Shown piece after piece: positions 1 through 11,094 of a stretch of DNA of 64,000 bases (positions are counted from its first letter, which is position 1; each line of letters begins with the position of its first letter). The notes under the pieces were generated by a model. It saw only the letters and a list, made by a program, of their open reading frames with translations, was not told the origin of the DNA and searched no databases. The position numbers and the translations under genes were made by a program. The stretch comes from Cyclospora cayetanensis (taxonomy: Eukaryota > Apicomplexa > Conoidasida > Eucoccidiorida > Eimeriidae): contig NW_020312037.1 in the NCBI RefSeq assembly GCF_002999335.1, forward strand, positions 1-64,000, in the 5' to 3' direction.

Positions 1-370
1 AAGGGACTGGGTCTAGCAGGAAGAAGCTGCTTGTGGAGGACAGAGGATACATCAGGAAGACGAAAGGCCCCCACTCAAGCTTTGCAGAAGCAAGGGTCCC
101 TACAGAGGAATGAGCCGCAGTTTTTGGGGCTACCAAGGGCCCCTTTTGCTCTTATGCATATTTGCATCGATGTTTATGAATTGGTAGCCTTACTTGAAAC
201 TGGATGTGTAGTGGTTGTATCAACCGAGGAGACAGCGCAGAGCTGTACCCCGACTGTCACTCGTTAGCGCATCTCCTTTAACTCAGGTTTCCTGACGGGC
301 TGCAGATCTAAGAATCAGTAAAAATACAGCAACTTACTGCCACTTCAGACTGGAACTGGGTCTTAGTAGC

Positions 371-1350
371 ATGATTGGTGAAGTTTATGTCGGACCCGTG
401 ACCTGTGGTGTTCTTGTAGGTATGCCATGGCTGACTTAACTGATGGCGCGCATGCGGCCGCAGCTGCACGCAATGGAGGTCAGTGGCCGCACGAAGAGCT
501 AGAAACAAGCACATATTGGTCTCCTCACTAATACTTTATCATTTATGGTTGACCGGGTAGCCTCGGTGGCTCAACAAGGTAAGGCAGAGGCTTTGTACTA
601 GCGGCTCAGCAACGCAATAAGAAAACGGTTCTGAACTTGCATCCGGTCTAACCAAACTTGGAGCGGCTTTGCTTGAAAGGATGTAAATGAATGTTATACT
701 AAGAAGCGGCAGGAATAGGGAAATATGAAGAAGGAGTTTGCGGATGTGCTCTGTCATGACGAGCAGCCAACAGGTTGGTTACCTGCTGGTCGTCCAGCGC
801 ACCATTTGAGTTGATCCCCAATTTCATCCCATACTATGCTCCTCGGCTTGGAAAGCCCCACAGCATGAAGGACACATTGGACGGCAGGCGGAGGATGCGT
901 TGAAAAAAGGATTGATGAGGGACCGAACAGCGCTTCCGGGCATAGTCCGGCGGTTGAGCTATAAAAGGACGTTAGGCGACGCATGTGCGTTGAATTTAAG
1001 CCCCGTCAGAGCACTGCTAAGCAGAAGCTCCCGATGCGTCATGCTGCCAAAGTGCTTAATAAGCTATACAGATCAACGGTTTACTCAACTTCTTGACTCA
1101 CAGACGCCTTCTTACAAATCCCCATCTACCCAGAAACGTGGTCAATTAGGCGCCCCACCTTTGCACTCCCAAACTCTAGCACACCTGTATTTTTATTGGT
1201 CTCTTCGATGCTTTAGCTGAGCTATAATATCAAGTCCTTTATTTACGAAAAGCCTATCGAGGTGGACCGGATGGCCCTATTCATAGACAGTGCCTTTGTG
1301 TTCAGCCGAAAAGTTCAAGCCCACCTTAAGCGCCTCCTACGTGTGCCTTA
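371..1350 (+). mobile_element. Decayed Ty3/gypsy-type pol fragment (protease-RT region)
   Basis: Three pol-like stretches are readable in order on the plus strand but in different frames and broken by stops. At 371-436 the frame reads EVYVGPVTCGVLVGMPWL, which resembles the segment between the retropepsin and reverse transcriptase ending in the GMPWL box of gypsy polyproteins. At 1097-1219 it reads LTDAFLQIPIYPETW, the D-A-F-x-x-I-P box of RT. At 1258-1350 it reads ALFIDSAFVFSRKVQAHLKR, the YLDDILVFSK-x-x-x-EHL box with the second catalytic Asp changed to Ser. About 650 bases between the first two boxes are unrecognisable. This is a dead remnant. Family assignment is by motif order; no LTRs were found here. 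Confidence 0.6.
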
Positions 1351-3259
1351 GCAGTTAAAGGGCAAGCAGTGGCATTGGAAGGCACATACCCTCCATTTTT
1401 ATGAGACTAGTATGCTAAGGCTCCGTGTTTGAGTCGCAGCCATTCAATCAGATCCAGAGAAATTGACGCACTCAAGGTTTGCGCTTTATCTCTGCCCACC
1501 TGCAAGGGCTAAAGTAAATTCAATGGGCTTGCACCTTGATGCCCCAATTTTCTTCCTGGATGCTTTGCTTGAGCTGCTGATCCATTGACTGATCTGCTTA
1601 AAGATGGTCTCTTACCTGGACAGAGGCGGTTGATGCAGTAGCAAGGACGCTTGTGGACCATCATGCAAATTCTCCGGCAATCGCACTGTTTTCCAATTAA
1701 GGGCGTCATGTTTTTTCAACAACCGATGCCGGAGATGCACCTGTGGGTCTTATATTTCCATGTAGGCTATGCGTTCTTCAAAGCTTTACATTGTTGCTTC
1801 ATATTCCGATCGCTCTATCGAAACCGAGCAGTTGTGGCCGAGCTGCACTGGGCAGTTCTTACTACATTCTTAGTATTTGATTAAGAACTAGTTTTAAAAA
1901 GAAGTTAGCTGATACATTAGGCTATCTACACGTCTAATTTTATGCAGGGTAGTGCTAGCTCAACGCAAAAGGACCCAATGTTGTGTCCGCGTGCGCTCGA
2001 TATCATGTACAAGAAGCTTTGAGTGTTCGGAGTGCGTGGACGACGAAGGAACGCGCAACCATGCTGATCCTCTCCGCTCCAAGTAGGAACCCTGAGGAGC
2101 ACGGGTAGGTGAGTAAGAGAGCAAATTTGAAAAATAATCAGTAACTTTCTATTTAGAGTATTGATTTTGGTATTGGGCTTCTCCTTACCGAGACCTTGTA
2201 AGGAGCGTTCAACCATGGGTATTCACCTCCATTCCTTTAGGCATTGATTGCATTTTTGATCCCTTAATCCGTATAGCACTTAAAAATAGGATTATTTCAA
2301 CACTACGAGGATTAATGGAGTGTGTCTGCGCGTGCGCAACGGTATTTTGGGCAGCTGCGTGAGAATGACTGCCAAGCCCAGAGGCCGTAACAGCGAAATT
2401 CCCAACTGCGCCTTTTTCTTGAGGCCGAAGCCAGATAGGGTGAAGGCAAGGAAAAAATGAGTCATTTAGTGATGGAAGACTACAGTCTTCTTGCGTGCAT
2501 TGGCTAATTGGGGCAGAGATTCTCTTGAAGGCTTGAGGGGTCGTTACAGATACAGAAACTTTGAACTAGCTCTGCAGGTCTGAGAACAACGCACATGATT
2601 CAAGGACTTTACACAGCTCAACATAATAGCAATGCAAGTGTGCTCCATCTTTTAAGCGGAACGCGTATATGATCGCAGCCGACAGCACGCAGTCCGAGTG
2701 AGTAATCTCAAGGATAGTGCGCAACGCCTCGCAAACATGAGAAGTACTGACTCCTATGCCTAATCATACTACTTCTTCTTGCACATTTCGTCCAATAACC
2801 ACATATATAATCCATGGGTTTGACTCCCGTACCCACAAACCAACAAACCTGATGCAGCCTTGATCGTGCTTCCATTGCCCGCAACTGCAATACGCTCGTT
2901 CCACTGGGTGGCCTGGAGCAGCTACAACGCTGCTCGCTAGTATCACGCATGCACAGGAGACGATAGACTAAGACACCTCGATTTCGTTTGATTATTTCGT
3001 TGTACCACGATTCACAGCGCATGGGTGCACCCGTGAGTTTCACAATGTATTCAGTTTGAAGCAGTTCCGCTGGCCTTGACTTGCAGACGCATCGACCAAG
3101 CTCAACTGGGGCTTATACTACCGAAATACGGTAATTTTCCAATCAAATTATGATTTGGCATCGCTTCTCAAGAGATTTTCCGGTTTGCACTGTGGAGCCG
3201 GAGGAAGCATTTTTTATTGCTTCACGCGATGCGGACGAGGTATCTGCGGGACAGCGAGG
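1351..3259. other. Gene-poor spacer upstream of the protease gene
   Basis: Only short open stretches with no initiating ATG or family motif are present, on both strands. The part nearest 3260 must contain the promoter and 5' leader of the protease gene, but no clear core element is visible. The frame of the protease's first exon stays open upstream to about 3155, without an in-frame ATG before 3260. Confidence 0.5.
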
Positions 3260-6200
3260 ATGCGACTCGTCCAAGCACTGGCATTTTCTTTAGTCATGGG
3301 CATGACGGCGAGCTCCCTTGTATCCAACGAGAACGCAACCAAATCCATAAATGTACTCCAATTTCTGGAGTATGAAGGATATCCTTTGGGCATCCAGGAT
3401 GAATTCAGCGGCAGGAACCCAGTGGGTGAGGAGGGTAGCCCTTATCAAGTCCAAGAGCATTCCTTTGTAGATGAAAACCAACCAAAAGAGCATCAAAGCA
3501 ACTCGGATTGTCACACAAATGACCAGCCATGCACTGATATTACCACTTCCAGCAATCTGAAGGCATCAAAATCAAGTATTCCGAAACACATGTCTGGACT
3601 TGAGGAGCTTGCAAGCGTTGTGAAGATATTTGTTGATAGCGTCCAGGCTGACTTCGTGTCGCCTTGGCAAATGATGGCGCCGGTGATGAAAACTGGGTAA
3701 AAGCTCAAAGCACCAGATGCACACTACCTTATCAAGGCATTGTAGTCAGTTACGCCAATTCAGCAAATACCTAGAACTTAGTTACGAACACATGTGGGTT
3801 CGTCTTCTACGCTATTCGTTCAGGTCTGGGTTTGTCGTGAAAGGCCGAATGATTATGACAAACGCTCATCTTGTGTCTGATCAAATTCGTGTTCTAGTCA
3901 GAAGACATGGGTAAGGGGAAAAGCACATGACTCCGTGCATATGTATTAAGAGCCGCGTATACGGGCATAGGCAGGCAAACTGCATGAAATACAAACAGCC
4001 ACAACGGAATCATGTTTTTTGCGATTACTAATTACAGCAATCCAAAGCGGTTCCTCGCGCGAATACTTGCCGTATGTCACGAGTGTGACTTGGCCCTAGT
4101 AACCGTCGATGATGAAGCCTTTTGGGACGGGCTGAAGGCCCTTCCTTTTGGAGGACTCCCACAACTGCGAGTAGGTTCTCAGTGTATTTTGAAATCCTAC
4201 GTGAGGCATGATGTGGCGGGCTTGCATGCCTTGCAAATAGACGCCAGTGTGTTTTCATGTTTACTGCGTTGCTGTGCAATCCATTAGGAGTCTGTTGTTG
4301 TCCTTGGGTATCCTACTGGAGGTGACCAGCTGAGCATCACGGAAGGTGTAGTCAGCCGGGTTGGAGTGTCAAAGTATGCTCATTCGTCTCTTGGGTACGG
4401 ATTTCGGAGTGAAGCGAAAACCCCGGACGCGCTTTGATTGCCAGTAGTCAGCCATTTCAAGGATTGCGGGGCTGGCAAATATGGGCCACAAATTTTTGTG
4501 AGTGCTTTGTTCTCCTAGGCTTATCACAGTGCAGATCGACGCTGCCATAAACCCTGGGAACTCGGGTGGCCCGGCTTTATCCCAAGGAAAAGTAGTCGGC
4601 GTGGCGTTCCAGGGCTTTTCACAGATGCAGAATGTTGGCTATATCGTGCCTTTCCCGGTAATAAGGCATTTCTTGAACGACGTAGCACTACATAACCGGC
4701 ACACAGGAATTGTGTCAGTGGGAATCAAGGTCCAAACGATGGAGAATGAAGGTAGAGCATGCTCACGGTTTTGTGAGAGAAATTTAGCTGCGAACCCCTC
4801 AAATGTGTCCTTCGGTTCCTCAGCGGCTCACTATGGATGTTGGATCTTAGCGCACTCAAGGTGCTGATGTCCGTGGCTAATCTTTATACTTTTCCATTAT
4901 GATGAGCTACACCAGAGATTGCATTGTGTGCATGCGCAGCGCTGAAGAAGTCTAAAGGAATGCATCTTATTCCTCCCGAAGCTCTTCCCCAAAATGTGAC
5001 AGCATCAGGCGTGCTTGTTCTAGAAGTTGACATGGTTCGCGCAAATACATATTTCCAGGGGAAGATCACTCTTCCTATTTCGCGTTATCCTACAGTCCCG
5101 CAAAGTTCTATTGAAAAGCGCTGTCAAAGTGATGAAGTGCAAAGACAGTCTAGTTCACGGTCGAAGACGGTAGAGCCATGTGATATGAAGATGCCCATGC
5201 TGCTGGATGACATACCAGTAGCCCCACAAGATGACACAACTGCGCGACAACGCCAAGTGAAGGAGGTTGCCGAGACAGTAATATGGCAACCTAGAAACTG
5301 GATGCCCAGCGATCCTGATGCCTCACGCAGCCAAATAGGCAACCAGACCGGAAAACTTAATGGGTCCAAGACATTCCACAGATGCTCTCAGGGAACCCAG
5401 GATGATCAGTCCAAAATGCCACCAGAACTCGTAGAAAGCTCAGTGCCCACGAACAAGATCGGGGTACACGCGGGTGCACCAATGCAAACGACAAAAATGG
5501 TAGAAGATGGAGCTGCAAACAAGGGGGGTCGCTCAGTTGAGACATATAAAGCGAGAAATAAGGTGCCCCTCGGAGAAAAGGATTCCCAGGGCAGCGAAAA
5601 CGACCTTACTACGCGTACAGGAGCGGAGATTAGCAAATCGGCAAAGCAAGCCCACCAGGCGATACAGGAGACTGTTGAAACACAAAGCGCTAAACAAAAT
5701 GGTTCACCGAAGCTTCAAGACATTGCACCATCAAACTACAGTGCTCAGAAAGAAGAGTCTTCAGAGTTGACATCAAACCTTGAAGATGTCCCCTATTTCA
5801 CCAGGCATGCTGGTGTCGAGTCCTTTCTGCGTAAGCTACTAGGGGCCCGAATTACACTTCGCCAAGTGAGACAACTCATCGGATTCAATGGAAATGACTC
5901 ATCTGATGATAAGATAGCTTTGGCACCCACAATGGAGCCAAAGCGACATAAACAAGCACATGGATCCAAGCTCGAAAGGCCTGGGGAGGAAATCTACCCT
6001 CACGGAATGCCGGTGAAGGCAGTTACGCTTCGCGAGGCTGACGTGGCAGCTTCGAACGTTCCAAATCCTCATTCGGCCAGCACTGATAGTGCAACTATCG
6101 CCCAGGCTTATGAGCATGTTGGTATGAACCGGCATGTATTCGAAGCAAAAAACGAGCATGAAAGGCTAATTTCTGATGACCCAGTAGCGCTGTCTGGTGG

Positions 6201-7663
6201 TAAAAGTCTGGAAGAAAATTCGCTCGCCACAGCAGTATATCCCATAGTTGATAACCCGTATTTCAATCCTAATTTGTTGCACAGCACAGAATTTATTGGT
6301 TTTCTTGAAGGCGATGTCATCCTTTCGATCGGAAATTACGGTAGGCTACCTCTTTGTACCAAGACACTGAGTAATGCAAATCACTAGCGCACTATTGTTT
6401 CAAAACTCCGAAGTAGTGGATATGAAGATCGATTAAGAACATATGTAGATGGCACACACAATAGGCCGAATAAAATAATCTGTCACGCGCTGCTTGCGCT
6501 ACAGATATCGCCGATGATGGAACTGTTTCCCTAAGGCAAGTCTATGCCGAGCAGCTCATCAACAGTTGCCAAAAAGGTCTGTTAAGTGTACGTGGTATCA
6601 TGATTCCTAGTGCGCGTTTGTATTGTTTTCATCATAAAACAGTAGAGATGCTCCAACTGTGTTTTTAGGAACTTGGAGAGGGTGTCATATAGCTATGTTG
6701 TCACCCAGTACTTCAATGGAGAAACCACTTGGGCATACGTTTTACGTGACGGACGAATAATCAAAGTGACGGTCAGTTAAAGAAAATCCCTTGGAAACTG
6801 AATCACCCTGTTGTGCTGGGTGTTGTGCGGGATCAGCAATGCTGTGCTTTCAGCTACAGAGATCTATGCAAAGAGCCCTGCAATTGCGCAAACTTTATTC
6901 AGGTTCCCCTCATGACGCCAAGCTTCAAAGTCGCCCCATTCATGTGGGATACAAAGCCGTCGTACCTCGTTTATGGCGGATTCGTTTTCACACCACTTAA
7001 CAAAGTGCTCCTGGTATGGAAGCACATCTAGCCAAAGTGTTTCGAGCCATCCGATCTACGTGTACAAAAAGCTGACCCCTGATTCCTCACACTGTTCTGC
7101 CCTACTTCTGAGTTCATCATCTACCTGGCAAATGCGTACGCAGACTGCCAAGCTTCATCAGGAATCGCCACACATGTTCGAATACTTGGTGCAAAGACTA
7201 GACTACCAACAAAAGCGAGGGGATGAATTCGTTGTTTTAAGCCTGGTACAGTTCGTAGTGTGCTCGTAAACAACTAAGTCTCTTACAAGCTTTACGAGCT
7301 AAGGGCTATCACATTGTCGCAGCTTACGGCAAAGTGTGCTTCACAAGTACTGTTGTACTTAATCTGATTTCTTAGTGAATGGGTGTTTCTCAGATTCTTG
7401 CATCCGAGATATCCGTTGGATACGATCAACCGCCCTGTATTGTACGGAGCGTCAATGGCTACGACGTCCGTAATATGCGCGAGTTGGTACAATTAATTGA
7501 AACAACCTCGGGCGATTTTGTGAAGCTGGAAGTGGAGGTGAATGGATCCAATAGCATTCAGCTCGTCCTCGATAGAAAAAAGACTCAAGCCATACATCAA
7601 AGGCTGTTAAAAGACCACAATATTACAGTGGACAGATCCCCGGACCTCCTGACGCGCCAATAA
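3260..7663 (+). CDS. DegP/Deg-type (HtrA) serine protease with PDZ domains and a large insertion
   Basis: Eleven exons in consistent phase: 3260-3696, 3824-3910, 4038-4170, 4288-4394, 4519-4751, 4940-6340, 6505-6580, 6669-6771, 6903-7013, 7162-7245, 7394-7663; about 1,013 residues. The first in-frame ATG starts a likely signal peptide ([20 protein letters not shown]), so the product probably enters the secretory route. The trypsin-like fold of the HtrA family carries an intact triad: His161 in TNAHLV, Asp192 in CDLALV and Ser270 in GNSGGP. A PDZ domain follows ([17 protein letters not shown], later [20 protein letters not shown]), then a Deg-type C-terminal region with a second PDZ-like segment. 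Exon 6 places about 400 hydrophilic residues inside the first PDZ. The layout matches plant-type Deg proteases and the coccidian DegP relatives more than bacterial DegP. Role: ATP-independent cleavage of misfolded proteins; the compartment is inferred only. The exon 7 donor at 6581 (GTTAAGT) was chosen because it alone keeps the frame. Confidence 0.88.
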
Positions 7664-8219
7664 TTAATCGTGAATCCGTTTTCGTAGCAAAAAAGTAACG
7701 TATTGCCGGTCCGTCGCTGCAAAAACAACTATTCAGTAACAAGATGAACCACCACGCAGTTACCTGCAGCGTTGACACCTGTGGACCAAACGGAAATAGA
7801 CAGAAGAGCCATTTATGTTGCATTTAGTGTTTTATTCCCTCAGCAACTAAATGATTCTTACTCCGCCAGGTGTAGCCTCCCTGCTCAGTTGAAGTCAAAG
7901 TGTGTGGTGGTGTTCCAAGCGGTGTCAATTGATCTGGCTCTTAAGTTTAAATAATTTGTTAATGCAAGTATACACAGTCCTATTATATGGGGAAAAAGGA
8001 ATTGCCTCCTGATCCTGTTGGTGTATTAGCCCAAGCTTTCTGCCTCATTAAAACCCGCATACCAGCAGCTCCTGATGCGACTACAATGGTGCCCCGTTCA
8101 GGCGCCATGACTGCATAATCATTTCAGCATTAGAAGATACGCCTGATGAAAACACAATCCATTTCACTGCAGAGCAGCGTTCTGACTAAAGGGAAGCATA
8201 GTGCTTTGCAGTCGACCTT
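7664..8219. other. Convergent intergenic region
   Basis: This stretch lies between the stop of the protease (plus) and the 3' side of the MED4-like gene (minus), so it should hold both 3' UTRs. It is AT-rich in places and no conserved reading frame is visible. I see no RNA gene or repeat here. Confidence 0.5.
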
Positions 8220-10077
8220 TTAGTCGTCTAACGCAATACAATGGGACTCAAATGAGTCAATGTGGCTAGTCTTCATCACTACTGCTTCCACTGCTGCTCT
8301 CGCTGCTGCGAACTTGGCAACTCTGTTGTCCTCTTCTCCTAGATGCCCCAAGCATGAGACCATGGAACTGAGACACGCTGGATACTCCTCTTTGAGTAAG
8401 TGGCATTGCTTTTGCATTCTGGGTAGCTCGTGAACCCTAAACAACATTCGCACAAGTTAAGGAGAAAACGCCACTAAGCGGGTCAAAATATGGGCTAGAT
8501 AAATTTACGCCCCTCCAACTAGCAATCAAGCACGAGTACGAGAACAAGTTTGATGCCTTTGTGTATATGCACCCTCCAGACCCATATGTTTTCTGGGTTA
8601 AAGCAGAATGACAAGAACATTAGAATTGAGTGGTGTCTGACCTCGTCAGCCCTTGTTGAGGCCATGGGACCAACGTGCTGGTCGTCTGCGACTTCTCGCG
8701 CTTCAGCAGTAGCCCCAGATGGCGGCATTCCTGACCAAGCTGCTGCTGTGCCTTTCAGCTTAAGGCATGTCTGCGTGAAGCGCGAGGGCTTTTTACCTTG
8801 TTTCCTGCATTGCACACGAACTGTTTTGGGGAAGGGGCCTGGGACCAGCAGGGGCCTGAGCGAGGGCAGTGGCCTCAGAGGACATTCGCGAGGTAGCGGC
8901 TGAGAGGCAGACCACTGGCCGCTTGCAATTGAGAACCAAAACGTGCAGCACGGTGTAGCGCATGTAAAACGTAGCTCGTACAAGACCTCCTTGCTGTGTT
9001 CGTCCCTCCAGATATCACTGGAGAGCAGTGAAGTATCGAACACATACGTCGAACCCTGACTAGGCTCCACCAGCGCCATGGCTGCTTTCCGTCGTAGGCA
9101 AACCACCTTCGCCGAGATATCGGGAGGGAAGCAGATATCCGCATATGGCTTAGTGCCTAAGGCGGCAAGTCTCGAGTTTTGTAGCTCTTCCATTGAAGGA
9201 TATGGCAAGAAATGGTAAGACGGGAATGCGGTTTGGTGTGATACCACATCTACGATGTTGGCGGTCTCCGGCGGCGCAGCAACGGAGCCTGCGAGTCTAA
9301 GCAGCCACATTTTCAGCAACCCAAACAGCATGAAATTCGTGAGCGGCCTGAAATTGAAATAGCTATCACGAGTATCCAGGATCCCATTCTAGCTCAAAGC
9401 TCACAACAGTGGCGCCTCACACCTTTTCGCATAGTTTATCACGTCGTTTAATTCCAGCGGCCTCGACATCTCGCACTCTTCTACAGCTCGCAGCCTTCTG
9501 AGCACTTGTACCCATGGTGTGTCCTGCATGCAAAGCACAAAATAGGCTGTACAAACAATGCCTGATCCTGCATCTGCGTTGCAACCAGCTCGATAAAATT
9601 AGTATTGCGACAAGTAATGGCATACAAGTATTTCAAGGGTCTCTACTAGGCCAGCAAAAAGCCTTTTAGCATCCCTACAATGCGATTCGTAATCTTGTTC
9701 AAAAGAAGAAATTGCTCCTTGGAAGGAAATGCTGCGAAAGCTCCAGCATGAGCGCCTTCCCCACTGGATCCTTTTGTAGTTTCTGCCACTTCAGTATGCC
9801 TACGTTCAGCAGTGGAGTTTACTAGGGGGCAGCTGGGATTAGCACCCAGAGTCTCCTTCTGCGCAACGCGGTGTTTAAACTCCGCTAGCCACTGCGGCGA
9901 AGTGGGATCGGATATGCTGTGCCACTCTGGTTGTACTAGCTGCTGCAGTAGCCTGTACACACTTTCGCAGTGAGATGAGCGCTCCCCTTTTGGAGTTTCT
10001 TCTGCTGGTTTTCTCTTGTCTGGTACGCCCAAGCCTCCCGCGGCATGAGGGGCCGCAAGGCCTAACAGGAAATCCAT
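8220..10077 (-). CDS. Candidate Mediator complex subunit 4 (MED4), 3' exons unresolved
   Basis: Proposed exons are 10077-9679 (ATG at 10077), 9523-9423 and 9296 to about 8987. Joining exons 2 and 3 (donor AAAAG/GTGTGAG, acceptor TGCTTAG) gives LELNDVINYAKRLAGSVAAP, followed by PSYHFLPYPSMEELQNSRLA. This matches the diagnostic MED4 segment, in which a YAHRIS helix is followed by an AP-x-W loop and a PYP-x-x-x-x-M/L-R box. Known role of the family: MED4 sits in the Mediator middle module, linking activators to RNA polymerase II in the nucleus. About 165 residues precede the box, as is usual. Downstream, two coding-like minus-strand stretches (about 8790-8640, and 8440-8220 ending at a stop) may be the last exons, but I could not phase them. 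The exon 1 donor at 9678 is also provisional. Without the YAK..APP box the gene would be unrecognisable. Confidence 0.55.
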
Positions 10078-11094
10078 CAGCCAGGCGGGCTCCAGTGAAT
10101 CAATATATCTAATCTAGTGTTGAACTGGGGAGCTGGGTTCAGCCTTTCACCGAAAGACCAGAAGAACCAGGGACGACAGGGTCTACCGCACCACGCTCGC
10201 GGTGCCTAGCAACATAATATCAGGCTTTCGGTACCCTTCGCAGTGCCTTGGCCTGTTTGTTCTACTGGAGTGATGATGGACCAACGATGAAGCCTGAGAA
10301 GCTACTGTATCCCCCAAGTACTGCACGCGCCATTTTGTTCAAAAGCCACGCGGCTGCTGGATGAGTCACTTGATTCACATGTGCGAGCGGTGAGGAGGAA
10401 ACATCGAGGTCAAAAGTCAAAATTAGTGCGTCCGTATTGTGGAAGCATTGCCCTTCTTGCATGCTGCTGCATTGTCTTCCAAACACTGTGGCGCAGGCCC
10501 TGTAAGGTTCCCTCCAGGAAAAAATGGGGCCCCAAATCCGTCCAGCTTACCAGATAATACTAACAAAGCACTTGCGCGGGGTGAATATATAGGATTCGAT
10601 CGTATGCCAGTAACAGTAATGGAGGGGCAGCTGCCCATGGGCAAACCTGGTCCGGTAAGCTGGGGCCTTCAGAGTGGCCTCCGTGACTTCGTTTGTTCTC
10701 GTTATCCCGCTGCTTACATGCTTATTATTCTCAAGTTAATGCAGCAAACACAGCTCAGTGGGCCAAACTGTGGGCTGATATCATGCGGTGTGCGTTTAAC
10801 TGCGTTTCTTGGCTCTAGGCCTCCTCGGGCCCCGGAGCTGAGGAGCTCAGCATAAGGGTTTGCAGCATATTTGTAATACAGCCAATAGGTATACGTGCGC
10901 ACGAGTCATAGGCACTCAACTTGACACGAAGTGATGCGAATAATATGCACCTAGAGGCCGCCACACGGAACAAAGTGGTGCACATTACGCCACTCTGGAC
11001 ACCTCCTGCGAGCCTATTTAAGTGCTACCTCGACATGGAAACCTGACTCCACCTTTATTATTTCGAGTCACAGCACTTCCTCTTGACCACTACC
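10078..11094. other. Divergent intergenic region with a possible small minus-strand gene
   Basis: This region separates the starts of the MED4-like gene (minus) and the GPATCH1-like gene (plus). On the minus strand between 10644 and 10262 two overlapping open frames of about 70 codons contain coding-like stretches (for example DALILTFDLDVSSSPLAHV). A donor/acceptor pair (GTAAGC ... TTACAG) could join an ATG at about 10638 to a downstream stop, giving about 53 residues after removing a very short intron. No family is recognised and I do not call a gene. Confidence 0.3.

Noticed and set aside
2800..2840. tRNA-like T-arm (stem ATGGG / CCCGT around a seven-base loop)
   Set aside because: No matching acceptor stem, D-arm or anticodon arm can be folded at the right distance on either strand.
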